DNA of 64,000 nucleotides from Bernardetiaceae bacterium. Its GTDB lineage: Bacteria; Bacteroidota; Bacteroidia; Cytophagales; Thermoflexibacteraceae. Shown in pieces: positions 9,551 through 18,028 of this stretch. Both the position numbers and the translations under genes were made by a program. Each line of letters begins with the position of its first letter. Within the stretch, counting starts at the first letter, position 1. The stretch lies in NCBI GenBank assembly GCA_025057115.1, contig JANWWZ010000007.1:1-64000 (forward strand), given 5' to 3'. The notes under the pieces were generated by a model. It saw only the letters and a program-made list of their open reading frames with translations, did not search any database and was not told the DNA's origin.

Positions 9551-10372
9551 TTATTTCCTCACTGTTGCAAAAGGATGTTTAAGTCCTTGATGTTCAATCA
9601 AGTCTAGTTCAAAGGCGCCGATGAGCATGGCTACTTCTACCCGCAGCGGCACGCGGTTGTCGTCGTCAGAAATCCACATTTTAATGGGATGCTTACCCCT
9701 AAAAAGCTGATTTTCAGGCATGATGGGGGAAATAACAGCTGCTTTTATCCTGCCGAATTTAGTCTGCAAGTAGCTTTTGCCCAAGTAGATGATTTGTAGG
9801 TCATAGACCTTATCCTCAAAAAAGCCTGTAATGGTGAGGGTGTCTTTTTCTTTAATGCCTGAAAAATCCAATGTGCGCAAGTAGTAGTAGCCGCTTACAA
9901 TATCTTGTACATTTTTGGGAATTTTATAGTACTCTACTTTCTCAGCCTCCATGCCAGTGGTATGCCTTACTTGCGCGGTGCCTTTGAGGTGGTCAAAAAA
10001 CACAGTTTCAACCTTTTTGTAGTCGTTTTCTTGGATATGGCGGAAAAATTTATGAGGGATGATAGCTCCCGTATCGATATACGAACGCCACAGGTCATTA
10101 ACTTTCATGGTCATGGCAAAAAGCCCTGTAGTTTTGCCATGAATATCCACCTTATAACAAGCCCGATTGTTTATTGTATAGAGGTGTTCATCCAAACTAA
10201 CGGTAGCCTTGCCCACGTTAATAAATCCGTAATGAACTAAGTAGCTTAGTTTTTCGCCTGCACTAAATTTGTTATTAGGCAAGGAGCGGTATCCCTCATC
10301 AGGTGTAAAACCAACGAGGGCAAACCCAGCAACAGAAAGCAAGATCCACAGGCGTGCCCCTGTAAATTTCAT
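9551..10372 (-). CDS. DUF3108 domain protein, exported
   Basis: 273 aa with an N-terminal hydrophobic segment (LWILLSVAGFALVGF) that should act as a signal peptide or anchor. The body has the DUF3108 pattern: an early GEKLSYLVHYGFINVGKA strand, a central region ending DIVSGYYYLRTLDF, and a late MWISDDDNRVPLRVEV hairpin. DUF3108 proteins are periplasmic or outer-membrane beta-rich proteins of unknown function that are common in Bacteroidota. The kdnB-like gene follows after 38 bp on the same strand but has its own -7 element, so co-transcription is uncertain. Confidence 0.8.
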   Translation of the reverse strand: MKFTGARLWILLSVAGFALVGFTPDEGYRSLPNNKFSAGEKLSYLVHYGFINVGKATVSLDEHLYTINNRACYKVDIHGKTTGLFAMTMKVNDLWRSYIDTGAIIPHKFFRHIQENDYKKVETVFFDHLKGTAQVRHTTGMEAEKVEYYKIPKNVQDIVSGYYYLRTLDFSGIKEKDTLTITGFFEDKVYDLQIIYLGKSYLQTKFGRIKAAVISPIMPENQLFRGKHPIKMWISDDDNRVPLRVEVAMLIGAFELDLIEHQGLKHPFATVRK

Positions 10373-10417
10373 TACTTGCTCAGTTTATCTTTAAAGGTTC
10401 AAACTCAATGCCAGCTG

Positions 10418-10436
10418 CAAAAGTAGGACAAAACTA
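10418..10436 (-). promoter_or_regulatory. Two candidate -7 elements for the DUF3108 gene
   Basis: TACTTTTG (10418-10425) and TAGTTTTG (10429-10436) on the minus strand are both exact TAnnTTTG matches, about 45-60 bases before the ATG at 10372. Confidence 0.35.
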
Positions 10437-10459
10437 CTTTATTGATTTCAAGTTACTTT

Positions 10460-10894
10460 TCAAGCGACTTTTTTAGCAGCAAGGGATCGTTCTTTGAGCC
10501 ACTTTCGCGCCTGTTCTACATCGCGAAAAAAGCGATTTTGAAACACTTGCGTTTCAGGTTCTTCAAATACTTCTTCTGCCCCTAGTTGCACAAACAAATC
10601 ATTGCTCAATACAATAGCTGTAGTAGTAAGGCCTGCCTTAAAAGTGCGAGGGGCAATATTTTCTGCTATCCATTGCTGCATCTCTGGCGGAATTGTGTAG
10701 CCATGCCCTTCTTTTGAGTAAGCTAAGTACGCCGTTGGGTGATAAGTTTCCACGAGTTCAGCATATTTGAGAAATGCTTCCATAAATTCTTCGGGAAGCA
10801 TGTAGGCAGCATCTTCTTTCCACGCCATTTCTATGATGGCATTTTCTTCATCAAGAGAGATTTCCACAAAGCGGTTTTCAAAAAGTTTTTTCAT
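10460..10894 (-). CDS. STAS/SpoIIAA-like small protein, paralog 1 of 3
   Basis: 144 aa, soluble, no signal peptide. It shares a clear pattern with the next two genes: E(I) then I.E..W near the start, F..YAEL.E.Y.P in the middle, P.....W..ENI.PR, a hydrophobic strand with a DLFVQL segment, and RFF.....AR.WL at the end. The alternating strand/helix plan and the end motif recall the STAS/SpoIIAA-like single-domain proteins frequent in Cytophagales. Their role is unknown; a regulatory or protein-binding role is only inferred. It is the last of three tandem copies, 37 bp after the previous stop, probably in one transcript. Confidence 0.65.
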   Translation of the reverse strand: MKKLFENRFVEISLDEENAIIEMAWKEDAAYMLPEEFMEAFLKYAELVETYHPTAYLAYSKEGHGYTIPPEMQQWIAENIAPRTFKAGLTTTAIVLSNDLFVQLGAEEVFEEPETQVFQNRFFRDVEQARKWLKERSLAAKKVA

Positions 10895-10931
10895 AGTGCA
10901 AAATGAGTTGTACGCATTTTAATTACGAATT

Positions 10932-11393
10932 TCAAGATGGCAAAGATTCACTTGTCAGAAAACAACTCGATCGCCCTGAGACGGGTTGATGCATCAGCCA
11001 TGCGCGGGCTGCTTCATAACTGGTAAAAAAACGCGAGTGATAGTCCTCAAAAGGATTTTCATCTAGCATTTGTTCGACTGCTAGCTGAGTAAAAATATCA
11101 TCGCTTGCCACTACTGCTAACACTCTCACTCCTGCTTGATAGGTGCGAGGAAAGATATTTCGAGCTACCCAATGGCGCACTTCGGGAGGGATAATATACA
11201 TGCTCCCCTTACTGTAGACAAGGCACGCCCATGGACGATAGCGCTCCGCTAATTGGGCATAAGTAAGAAAGATCTTTCGGCAAGTATCATCGCACATGTA
11301 GGTAGAGGGTGGTAACCATCCTATTTCAATAATACCTGTGGGTTGTTCAAAGAGTATTTCAACGAATGGATCACAGTAGAGTAGTTTTTGCAT
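10932..11393 (-). CDS. STAS/SpoIIAA-like small protein, paralog 2 of 3
   Basis: 153 aa, the middle copy of the tandem triplet. It keeps FVEILFEQP, W.ARNIFPRTYQAG, QLAVEQMLDE and RFFTSYEAARAWL. The ORF track starts at a TTG (11447) that would add 18 residues and nearly touch the upstream stop. The ATG at 11393 aligns exactly with the starts of both paralogs and is preferred. The C-terminus carries a 20-residue tail (from about PVSGRSSC) that the others lack. The chain is more Cys-rich than its siblings (for example YMCDDTC). Function unknown. Confidence 0.65.
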   Translation of the reverse strand: MQKLLYCDPFVEILFEQPTGIIEIGWLPPSTYMCDDTCRKIFLTYAQLAERYRPWACLVYSKGSMYIIPPEVRHWVARNIFPRTYQAGVRVLAVVASDDIFTQLAVEQMLDENPFEDYHSRFFTSYEAARAWLMHQPVSGRSSCFLTSESLPS

Positions 11394-11451
11394 CGTAGTT
11401 AGAGTTTCGGCTAAGTTAAGCCAATGATAGGGCTTAAACAAAGACAAAACG

Positions 11452-11889
11452 TCATTGCATCATACCCATGCGAGTTTTTTGCTTAATTAGCCATGTTTTT
11501 GCGCTTTCTACGCTATCGAAGAAACGATGTACGTATTGGCGAGCATTAGGCTCATCAATTAATTGCTCAACAGCTATTTGTGCTACAATGCTATCCCCTT
11601 TCACTACCACAGCAATGGATTTAACACCAGCTTCTTGTGATCTGGGGGTAATGTTTCGGTCCACCCACTCTTGAAGATGAGGCAGGACAATATAAGGCTC
11701 ACCAGTGTTGTAAACAAGTACACCAAAAGGAGCGTATTGTTCTGTTAAGTTTGCATAAGACAAGAAGATTTCCTTAAAGGTCTCTTCGCTCATTTGAGCT
11801 GCTTCCTCGAGCCAGCGCATTTCAAAGATGCCTTCTGATTCGTCAAACAAAATTTCACAATAGTTGCCCTTTCTATAAAGCTGAACCAT
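11452..11889 (-). CDS. STAS/SpoIIAA-like small protein, paralog 3 of 3
   Basis: 145 aa and first in transcription order. It shares CEILFDES, I.EMRWLEEAA, F..YANLTEQY.P, W.DRNITPR and RFFDSVESAKTWL with its two downstream neighbours. The ATG at 11889 is preferred over the track's TTG at 11895. In the position of the third motif it has VLPHLQEW rather than IPPE..QW, so the copies have diverged considerably. The gap to the next ATG is about 58 bp. Function unknown. Confidence 0.65.
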   Translation of the reverse strand: MVQLYRKGNYCEILFDESEGIFEMRWLEEAAQMSEETFKEIFLSYANLTEQYAPFGVLVYNTGEPYIVLPHLQEWVDRNITPRSQEAGVKSIAVVVKGDSIVAQIAVEQLIDEPNARQYVHRFFDSVESAKTWLIKQKTRMGMMQ

Positions 11890-11962
11890 ATGCAAATGTT
11901 ACTACTTTCAGCGCTAAGTTAACTACAAAGAACTGCTTTGCCAAGACTTTGAGCTTTTGGGT

Positions 11963-14263
11963 TCAGAGATTTAACCAATAGGTAAACTTGGCTATTACTG
12001 CCCTGTTTTTATTAGCTAGCACGTCGGCAAAGTAGTTGTCGGTATAAACTAAAAAGAAATCGGAAACAGGTCTAAAGCGCCATTGCAAGCGCGTGTTGAT
12101 GTTGATGTTATTAATCTGGCTATTGTATTGGAAAAAAGCAGTTAAAAATAACGAGCGGCTAAATGTTACATCAAAACGCGGACCCAGCAACCATAAATTG
12201 GCGCTGTTGTATGGAGCAGGAAAGCGCAGGCGATTAAAAGTAAAGTCAAGCGAAAGGAGTGCGTAAGGGCGTATGCGATAATTAACATCTCCCGAAAGTT
12301 CCAAGCGCGTACCGTTAAAAAATTGACCTAAGTAGGTTTGAAGATTGTAGTAAAAATCGCGAAGGGTGCTGCTATTGTATCCTGCTGAGAAACTGTAGTA
12401 AGTGTAAGCAGAACCTGTGGGGAGTTTTTCGCCTCCTGTATTAGTAGGGTCAAAAGGGCGAAAGAGCAAAATGTAATCTCTTGAAACAGCTATATTGGCT
12501 TCAGCGGTGTTTTGGAAGCGCATTAAGCTGCCTACAGTGAGATTAAAGTCCGTAAGTCCATTGTGGTTATTCCAGATTAGGTCAGTTGAAGCGAAAAAGC
12601 CAAGGCGGTTAACAATTTTGGACTTGGGAAAGAAGTTGTACACTAGACGAGGGGCTATTCGTTGAAAATCATTGCGCGGTACAAATCCAACAGGAGCGGT
12701 GTAGTTTTTTCCGACCACTTGGTGAGTCCATTCTACAGTAAGGGTAGGAATGCTGTACATCACGTTAAATCCATGAGCAAAAGAGGAAGGTTTTGGCTGC
12801 TCGTGTATGCTTTTATGAAAGAAAATTTTACCATTCCACTGATTATTTCGCGAAGCGATGTTGTAATCTACCCCTGCCAAGCGATGAAAGTGCATAGAGC
12901 GTTTACCGGAATCACTTTCATGAATGGGGTCAAATGTTTGTTTATTGACGAAGATAGCTCCAATATTAGAGCGGCTAAATACTTTTCGTTGTAAAGCAGC
13001 TACCGAATAGTTATAGCTGGGCAGCCCAATGAGTTCATCTGGAGCAGCCTGCATGGTCATCAGTCCTGTGCGCCAGTTAGGACCCAACTTTCCGCTAAGC
13101 CGCGCTCCGAAGTGAATAGTATTTTGCACATTTTGCCCTGTGCGTTGGTCGATAGCCACTCCAATGCGACGAGAGAAGAAGGGACGTAAGCGATTCATGC
13201 CAAAATCGGCAAATAAATCGGCGTTTTCTAGAAAAAATTGTCTTCTTTCTGGAAAAAATATTTCAAATCGGTCCAAATTGGTGACTTGCCTATCTACCTC
13301 CACTTGAGAGAAGTCTGGATTAAAAGTCAAGTCTAAATTGAGAGCTGGGGTAATGGCAATTTTTGCGTCGGCACCTACTGAGCGGGTATACTGAACAGAA
13401 GTGGCTCTTAAATGGTCTTTACTAGCCCCGCCTGCAAGGTAGGGAATTGCCACCCAGTTAGCCCCTGGTTTACCAAGCGGTTGATCCCAGAGCAATTCTG
13501 CGGTATAAGCCAACGAGTAAATTTGAAAATTGCGCGGAATAGGTACCCATGTAGAGCGTTCGTTATACTTGCTATCAATGCGGTAAAAATTGATAAGCCA
13601 TTTTGTAGCACCTTGTTTGAAGCGCAATGTTTTAAAAGGGATGGCGATTTCGGCTGTCCAGCCTTGAGGATGCAGGCGCGTTTCTACATACCATTTGTTA
13701 TCCCAAGAAAGAGAAAGATCGGAAGAGGTAGCTCCGCCGTTGGCAACCAGTCCTTCTCGCTGAACTCCAAAAGGGCTTACACCAAAAACAAAGCCATTGG
13801 TGCGGTCGCAAAAGGGATCAATTACTACTGTAAAGCCATCGTAAGCAGGACCGCGATAGTCGCGCCGAAGTGAAGAAATCAAATAACTGCCCTGTAGCTC
13901 ATTGTAGCAAATTGCTCCAATGTATATAAATTGCTCATCGTAGGTTAAACGCACTTCTGTTTTGGCGTTGGCATAAGAGCTATCAAAGGGAAAGTGTTGA
14001 AAAAAGTCAGTCGCTTTTTCAGCCATTTTCCAGTCTGCTTCTTCTAGCTTGCCATCGAGTATAATCTTAGACCTTGCCTTCTGAATGTGAATAGCAAGGT
14101 TTCGTCTAAAGGCAATTTGTGCCTTTGCTTGAAAAGCTCCTACAAAGAAAACCAATCCCAAGCAGGTAAAGATGTGATACAAGAGTCGATACCGATTGAT
14201 AAAACACGATTGAGTGCGTTGCGGTAGGCTGATATGAAATAGTAATGCAAATCTACAGCGCAT
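11963..14263 (-). CDS. CBM9-like / DUF5916 outer-membrane beta-barrel protein
   Basis: About 766 aa. A signal segment (YHIFTCLGLVFFVGAFQAKAQ) is followed by a family-9 carbohydrate-binding-like domain, with KIILDGKLEEADW then FIYIGAICYNE and GPAYDGFTVVIDPF. The rest is DUF5916: DQPLGKPGANW, NLDLTFNPDFSQVEVDRQVTNL, FFPERRQFFLENADLF, and many amphipathic strands ending in WLNL. These proteins are thought to sit in the outer membrane; their ligand is unproven. The start is uncertain. ATG 14305 overlaps the divergent kynA start and gives a very long n-region, ATG 14263 is used here, and an in-frame TTG near 14180 would give the most typical signal peptide. Confidence 0.8.
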   Translation of the reverse strand: MRCRFALLFHISLPQRTQSCFINRYRLLYHIFTCLGLVFFVGAFQAKAQIAFRRNLAIHIQKARSKIILDGKLEEADWKMAEKATDFFQHFPFDSSYANAKTEVRLTYDEQFIYIGAICYNELQGSYLISSLRRDYRGPAYDGFTVVIDPFCDRTNGFVFGVSPFGVQREGLVANGGATSSDLSLSWDNKWYVETRLHPQGWTAEIAIPFKTLRFKQGATKWLINFYRIDSKYNERSTWVPIPRNFQIYSLAYTAELLWDQPLGKPGANWVAIPYLAGGASKDHLRATSVQYTRSVGADAKIAITPALNLDLTFNPDFSQVEVDRQVTNLDRFEIFFPERRQFFLENADLFADFGMNRLRPFFSRRIGVAIDQRTGQNVQNTIHFGARLSGKLGPNWRTGLMTMQAAPDELIGLPSYNYSVAALQRKVFSRSNIGAIFVNKQTFDPIHESDSGKRSMHFHRLAGVDYNIASRNNQWNGKIFFHKSIHEQPKPSSFAHGFNVMYSIPTLTVEWTHQVVGKNYTAPVGFVPRNDFQRIAPRLVYNFFPKSKIVNRLGFFASTDLIWNNHNGLTDFNLTVGSLMRFQNTAEANIAVSRDYILLFRPFDPTNTGGEKLPTGSAYTYYSFSAGYNSSTLRDFYYNLQTYLGQFFNGTRLELSGDVNYRIRPYALLSLDFTFNRLRFPAPYNSANLWLLGPRFDVTFSRSLFLTAFFQYNSQINNININTRLQWRFRPVSDFFLVYTDNYFADVLANKNRAVIAKFTYWLNL

Positions 14264-14298
14264 TGCTTTAATTTGAGCTATTATTTTTTTGCAAACAA

Positions 14299-15249
14299 AT
14301 GGCATCAGAGTTACTATCAGAAAAAATTTGCGACCAAGTGCGCCAGTTAGGAGCCAAGTACGAAGCCATGGGGCAAGACCTTTCTTCTTACCTCGATGGG
14401 CTACTATATGCCAATTACTTGACTTACTGGGACTATATCCACTTAGATACCTTGTTAAGCCTGCAAAATCCCCGCACCGACTTTCCCGACGAAACTATTT
14501 TCATCACTTACCATCAAATTACTGAACTATATTTCAAACTTTGCTTACACGAAATTCGCCAGCTGGCAGAAAGTACACCGAGTTGCCAAGTTTTTATCGA
14601 TAAAATCAACCGAATTTCTCGTTACTTTCGGCAATTGATAAATTCTTTTACCATCATGGTAGAAGGGATGGAACCCGAGCAGTTTTTAAAGTTTCGCATG
14701 TCGCTTTTGCCTTCCAGTGGGTTCCAGTCGGTGCAGTTTCGCATGATTGAAATTTGCGCTACTGACTTCAAAAATCTGGTATCTAAAGATTTCCGCCCTC
14801 AGATTGACACTCATACTACGATAGAAGAAATGTATGAACACGCTTACTGGAAAAAAGGCGCCACCGAGCTTGCCTCAGGCAAACCCACGCTTACTTTGCA
14901 GCAATTCGAGGTCAAGTATGCCAAACAACTCATAGAACTTGCTTATCGGTACCGAGATTGCAACTTATGGCGCTTGTATCGCCGCTATTTCCCTGATAAA
15001 AAAGAAGTAGAGGAAGCACTTCGCCAGTTTGATGCCCTTGTCAATATTGATTGGGCATTAGCTCACCTAAGCGCTGCTATGCGCTACCTCAAACGCGAGC
15101 CCGCCGCCATTGCCGCTACTGGAGGCACTAACTGGCAAGAATATTTGCCGCCGCGTTTCCAAAAGCGCATGTTTTACCCCGATCTTTGGAGCGAAGAAGA
15201 AAAAGCCCATTGGGGCAAAAGTTGGGCAATACAAAAAATGAAAGACTAA
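14299..15249 (+). CDS. kynA: Tryptophan 2,3-dioxygenase
   Basis: 316 aa heme enzyme that opens the indole ring of L-Trp with O2 to give N-formylkynurenine. Family marks are ITYHQITELYFKLCLHEI near the start (distal-pocket region), FLKFRMSLLPSSGFQSVQFR in the centre, and WALAHLSAAMRYL with the probable proximal heme His, then a GGTNW loop. No kynureninase, formamidase or monooxygenase gene is in the window, so the wider pathway cannot be judged from here. The stop codon overlaps the kdsB start (TAATG), which implies coupled translation of two unrelated pathways. Length agrees with Cytophagales members. Confidence 0.92.
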   Translation: MASELLSEKICDQVRQLGAKYEAMGQDLSSYLDGLLYANYLTYWDYIHLDTLLSLQNPRTDFPDETIFITYHQITELYFKLCLHEIRQLAESTPSCQVFIDKINRISRYFRQLINSFTIMVEGMEPEQFLKFRMSLLPSSGFQSVQFRMIEICATDFKNLVSKDFRPQIDTHTTIEEMYEHAYWKKGATELASGKPTLTLQQFEVKYAKQLIELAYRYRDCNLWRLYRRYFPDKKEVEEALRQFDALVNIDWALAHLSAAMRYLKREPAAIAATGGTNWQEYLPPRFQKRMFYPDLWSEEEKAHWGKSWAIQKMKD

Positions 15250-16010
15250 TGGCTTCTACTATCTTAGGCATCATTCCTGCCCGGTACGGCTCCACGCGCT
15301 TTCCAGGCAAAGTACTAGCTGATATTGCTGGCAAGACCATGCTCAGGCGCGTATATGAACAAGCTCGGCAAAGCAAATACTTATCCGAGCTGATAGTGGC
15401 AACGGATCATCCTTCCGTAGCCCAAGAAGTAGAACGCTTTGGCGGCAAAGTAATCATGACGCGCCCAGACCATCTCAGTGGTACGGACCGCTGCTTTGAA
15501 GCCCTGCAAAAAATCAATGGCAACTTTTCTCACGTTATCAATATCCAAGCTGATGAGCCCTTTATCGACCCTTTGCAAATAGATTTAGTAGCCCAAACCT
15601 TACAACTTCAACAAACCCAAATTGCAACCCTAATTATCCGAGTAGCTACCCTTGAACAGCTCACAGATCTGGGCGAAGCAAAGGTAGTGGTAAGCTCTAC
15701 AGGACAAGCTTTGTACTTCAGTCGGCAGCCCATTCCCTGCCTTCGCGATATTCCAATGGAAAACTGGCTATTGCACCACACTTTTTACCGCCATATAGGC
15801 ATCTACGGCTACCGCAGCGATGTACTCAGAGAAATTGCTCAGCTACCGCCTTCCCCCCTTGAACAATGCGAAAAGTTAGAGCAGTTGCGCTGGCTGGAAC
15901 GCGGTTACCGCATTCAAACCGCAGTTACTACCAAGGACAGTTTTTGCGTAGAAACTCCTGAAGACCTTGCCAAAGCAATTGCACTAGTCCAGGCTCAACA
16001 AATTCAGTAA
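15249..16010 (+). CDS. kdsB: 3-deoxy-manno-octulosonate (Kdo or Kdo8N) cytidylyltransferase
   Basis: 253 aa. It activates Kdo with CTP to CMP-Kdo for lipid A core assembly in the cytoplasm. Motifs are IIPARYGSTRFPGKVLADI (nucleotide-binding N-terminus), INIQADEPFIDP (metal/CTP site), YFSRQPIPC and HIGIYGYR. The track starts 63 bases earlier inside kynA; the ATG at 15249 overlaps the kynA stop by one base and gives the normal KdsB N-terminus, so it is chosen. A KdnB-like oxidase nearby raises the possibility that the true substrate is 8-amino-Kdo, as in Shewanella; sequence alone does not settle this. Confidence 0.9.
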   Translation: MASTILGIIPARYGSTRFPGKVLADIAGKTMLRRVYEQARQSKYLSELIVATDHPSVAQEVERFGGKVIMTRPDHLSGTDRCFEALQKINGNFSHVINIQADEPFIDPLQIDLVAQTLQLQQTQIATLIIRVATLEQLTDLGEAKVVVSSTGQALYFSRQPIPCLRDIPMENWLLHHTFYRHIGIYGYRSDVLREIAQLPPSPLEQCEKLEQLRWLERGYRIQTAVTTKDSFCVETPEDLAKAIALVQAQQIQ

Positions 16011-16675
16011 AATCACGTGCCAACTCCCCTTTGTGAAAGGGCAACAATGCAAAAGCTACGTTTGCAAGCCTTTGGCAATATGAAATCCAACACTATCCCC
16101 CTTTTGATCGCAGCGAAAATTTATTCGTCAGTCGATGAACAAATTGGCGAACTGCCCAAATTAGATATCACTGGTTAATTCTCTGGTTATGGAGGCAACT
16201 TGATCAGAGATGAGATTGTGTTTGCCATCGACCAATGGCTTGAGAATTGTTGGCATGCCGTTTACTTAATTTTATTGCTTTGCTCTTCAATTGCCTAAAT
16301 AGTTTTATTTTTGTAAGAGCATTTAATCAAAAGCCAATCTGAGGTGATGATCGCTTTAGCATGGCAAACAAGACAATCATTTGATTTAGAAGGCGTACAT
16401 TTATAACCTTGCCTTTTGGCTTTGGCATGGAAACACCTTGAAACACACAACAAGTTTCAGGTCAATTCCAGTTGAGTTCACTTTACTTGCTGTCTTAGGG
16501 TATTAACTTATCAAAATTACATGAATTGCAACAACAAGGAAAGCAAATCAACCGTACCAAAGGCAAGGAATGTGCAATCTACTCACCTGCGTAATGTAAC
16601 AGCAAATTAAATCCTACGATGCAAAACTGCGGCAAACAATTTGAGACAGTCAAGAAGTCAAATGATCAAGTTTTT
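16011..16675. other. 665-bp region without an intact gene; possible decayed ORF
   Basis: No long frame exists on either strand. Short coding-like stretches occur in the plus frames, for example LIRDEIVFAIDQWLENC (near 16200) and LSKLHELQQQGKQINR (near 16505), each ended by stops or frame changes. A perfect CCCTTT/AAAGGG stem at 16027-16041 has no T-run. The stretches could be remnants of a gene lost by decay, but I recognise no family. Confidence 0.3.
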
Positions 16676-18028
16676 ATGCGCTGGTATGTAGTACTCCTGC
16701 TCATTGCTTCCTTTGTTGCCGTTGCGCCTATTTATTGTCAAGAAGAAAAATCTGCTTTGGACTATTATGTAAAAGGCGAACAGTTTCGCACTAATAGGCG
16801 TTTCATTGAAGCTATAGAAATGTACGACCGCGCTATCTCTCTAGAAAGCAACAATTTCAAGTTTTATCACGCCAAAGCCGTGTGTTATTTTGAACTCAAA
16901 GACATTGCCAATACCATAATGGCGCTGGAAAAATCTTTACAGTTGAAAAAAGACTATATACCAGGACTCCTGTTGTTGGCCCAATGCTACAAGCAATCTC
17001 AAAAAATAAATGAGTACATCAATGCGCTCAATGCAGCCTTTCAATACGAGTCCGCCATCAATAAAAAAATAAATTACAAAACCAATATCATCATCACCTT
17101 ACTGCGCAACAAGGAATATGCTCGAGCTAAGCCACACGTATTGGAAGCCAGAGCTATTGCTCCTAGTGAAATGAATCTGATGTATTTTGAAGGAAAAATC
17201 TACAACGAACTGGGAGATTTCAAAGCTGCTAAAGAAGTTCTAAGCCGCCTTATCAACTCACTTACCGATAAAACTCCTCAAGTGGTGGCAAAATACTATT
17301 ACGAAATCGGCTATGCCTGTTACAAGTTAGGAGAGTTTGAACTAGCTTTTGAATACTGGAAAAACGCTGAACACGGCTATTTCAAAAACTTAATTGCCCG
17401 ATATAATCCGCGCACTTATCTTAACCATGCTCTTTGTTACTTCAAAATGTATGAATTCACCAAAGCGCGGGAAAACTTAGACTTAGCCCTCAAAATTCAA
17501 CCCAATTTAACGGCTGCTTATATGCTTCAAGCCGAAATAGCAAAAAAAGAACTCAAGCAAGACGCAGTAGTAAATGCCTACCAAACTGCTCTTGTCAATG
17601 AAAACGAACCAGCTAAAAAGGCAGAAATATGCAAATTGCTGGCATATGCCTTAATGGACTCCCAGCGATTTACTGAAGTGATTAACGCCACTTCCCAATG
17701 CCTTAAGTACACTCCCAATGATTACCAAGTAGTTTTCCTGCAAGCTATGGCATACTACCGCGCCAAACAATACGTAGAAGCGCTCAAAACATTGGAATTA
17801 ATCTCATCCAACCAAGCCTTAGATCCAGAAAACAAAGCCTTAGTCAATTTTGCCATAGCGACTATTTACCGTCTCATGGGACAAAACGACAAAGCGAAAG
17901 CTGCCTACAAACGAGCAGATGCAGGCAGTTTTGCCAAAACAGCTCAAATACTTTTAGCCGAGCTGGAAGGAACTCCGCAATCAGCTGAAGTGAGCGAGGA
18001 AGAAGTTCCCCTTACTCAAAGCCAGTAG
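16676..18028 (+). CDS. TPR-repeat protein, exported
   Basis: 450 aa. A signal peptide (YVVLLLIASFVAVAPIYC) is followed by at least ten tetratricopeptide-like helical pairs, such as FIEAIEMYDRAISLESNN and KARENLDLALKIQPNLTAAYML. The end is acidic (VSEEEVPL). TPR solenoids mediate protein contacts and are common in Bacteroidota envelope systems; no partner can be named. The ATG at 16676 places the signal peptide at the N-terminus, whereas the track's start at 16619 would put 19 polar residues before it. The 3' end overlaps the convergent pdxA by 17 bp. Confidence 0.8.
   Translation: MRWYVVLLLIASFVAVAPIYCQEEKSALDYYVKGEQFRTNRRFIEAIEMYDRAISLESNNFKFYHAKAVCYFELKDIANTIMALEKSLQLKKDYIPGLLLLAQCYKQSQKINEYINALNAAFQYESAINKKINYKTNIIITLLRNKEYARAKPHVLEARAIAPSEMNLMYFEGKIYNELGDFKAAKEVLSRLINSLTDKTPQVVAKYYYEIGYACYKLGEFELAFEYWKNAEHGYFKNLIARYNPRTYLNHALCYFKMYEFTKARENLDLALKIQPNLTAAYMLQAEIAKKELKQDAVVNAYQTALVNENEPAKKAEICKLLAYALMDSQRFTEVINATSQCLKYTPNDYQVVFLQAMAYYRAKQYVEALKTLELISSNQALDPENKALVNFAIATIYRLMGQNDKAKAAYKRADAGSFAKTAQILLAELEGTPQSAEVSEEEVPLTQSQ

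Noticed and set aside
13412-13873. 153-aa plus-strand ORF inside the DUF5916 gene
   Set aside because: Antisense to a well-supported coding region; no domain or signal recognisable.
16027-16041. CCCTTT-GTG-AAAGGG stem after kdsB
   Set aside because: Perfect stem, but the loop is only three bases and no T-run follows, so it is not supported as a terminator.
16430-16470. GAAACACcttGAAACACAC direct repeat and a CCTTGAAAC/GTTTCAGG inverted repeat
   Set aside because: Too short and single; no spaced copies, so neither CRISPR nor mobile-element ends.
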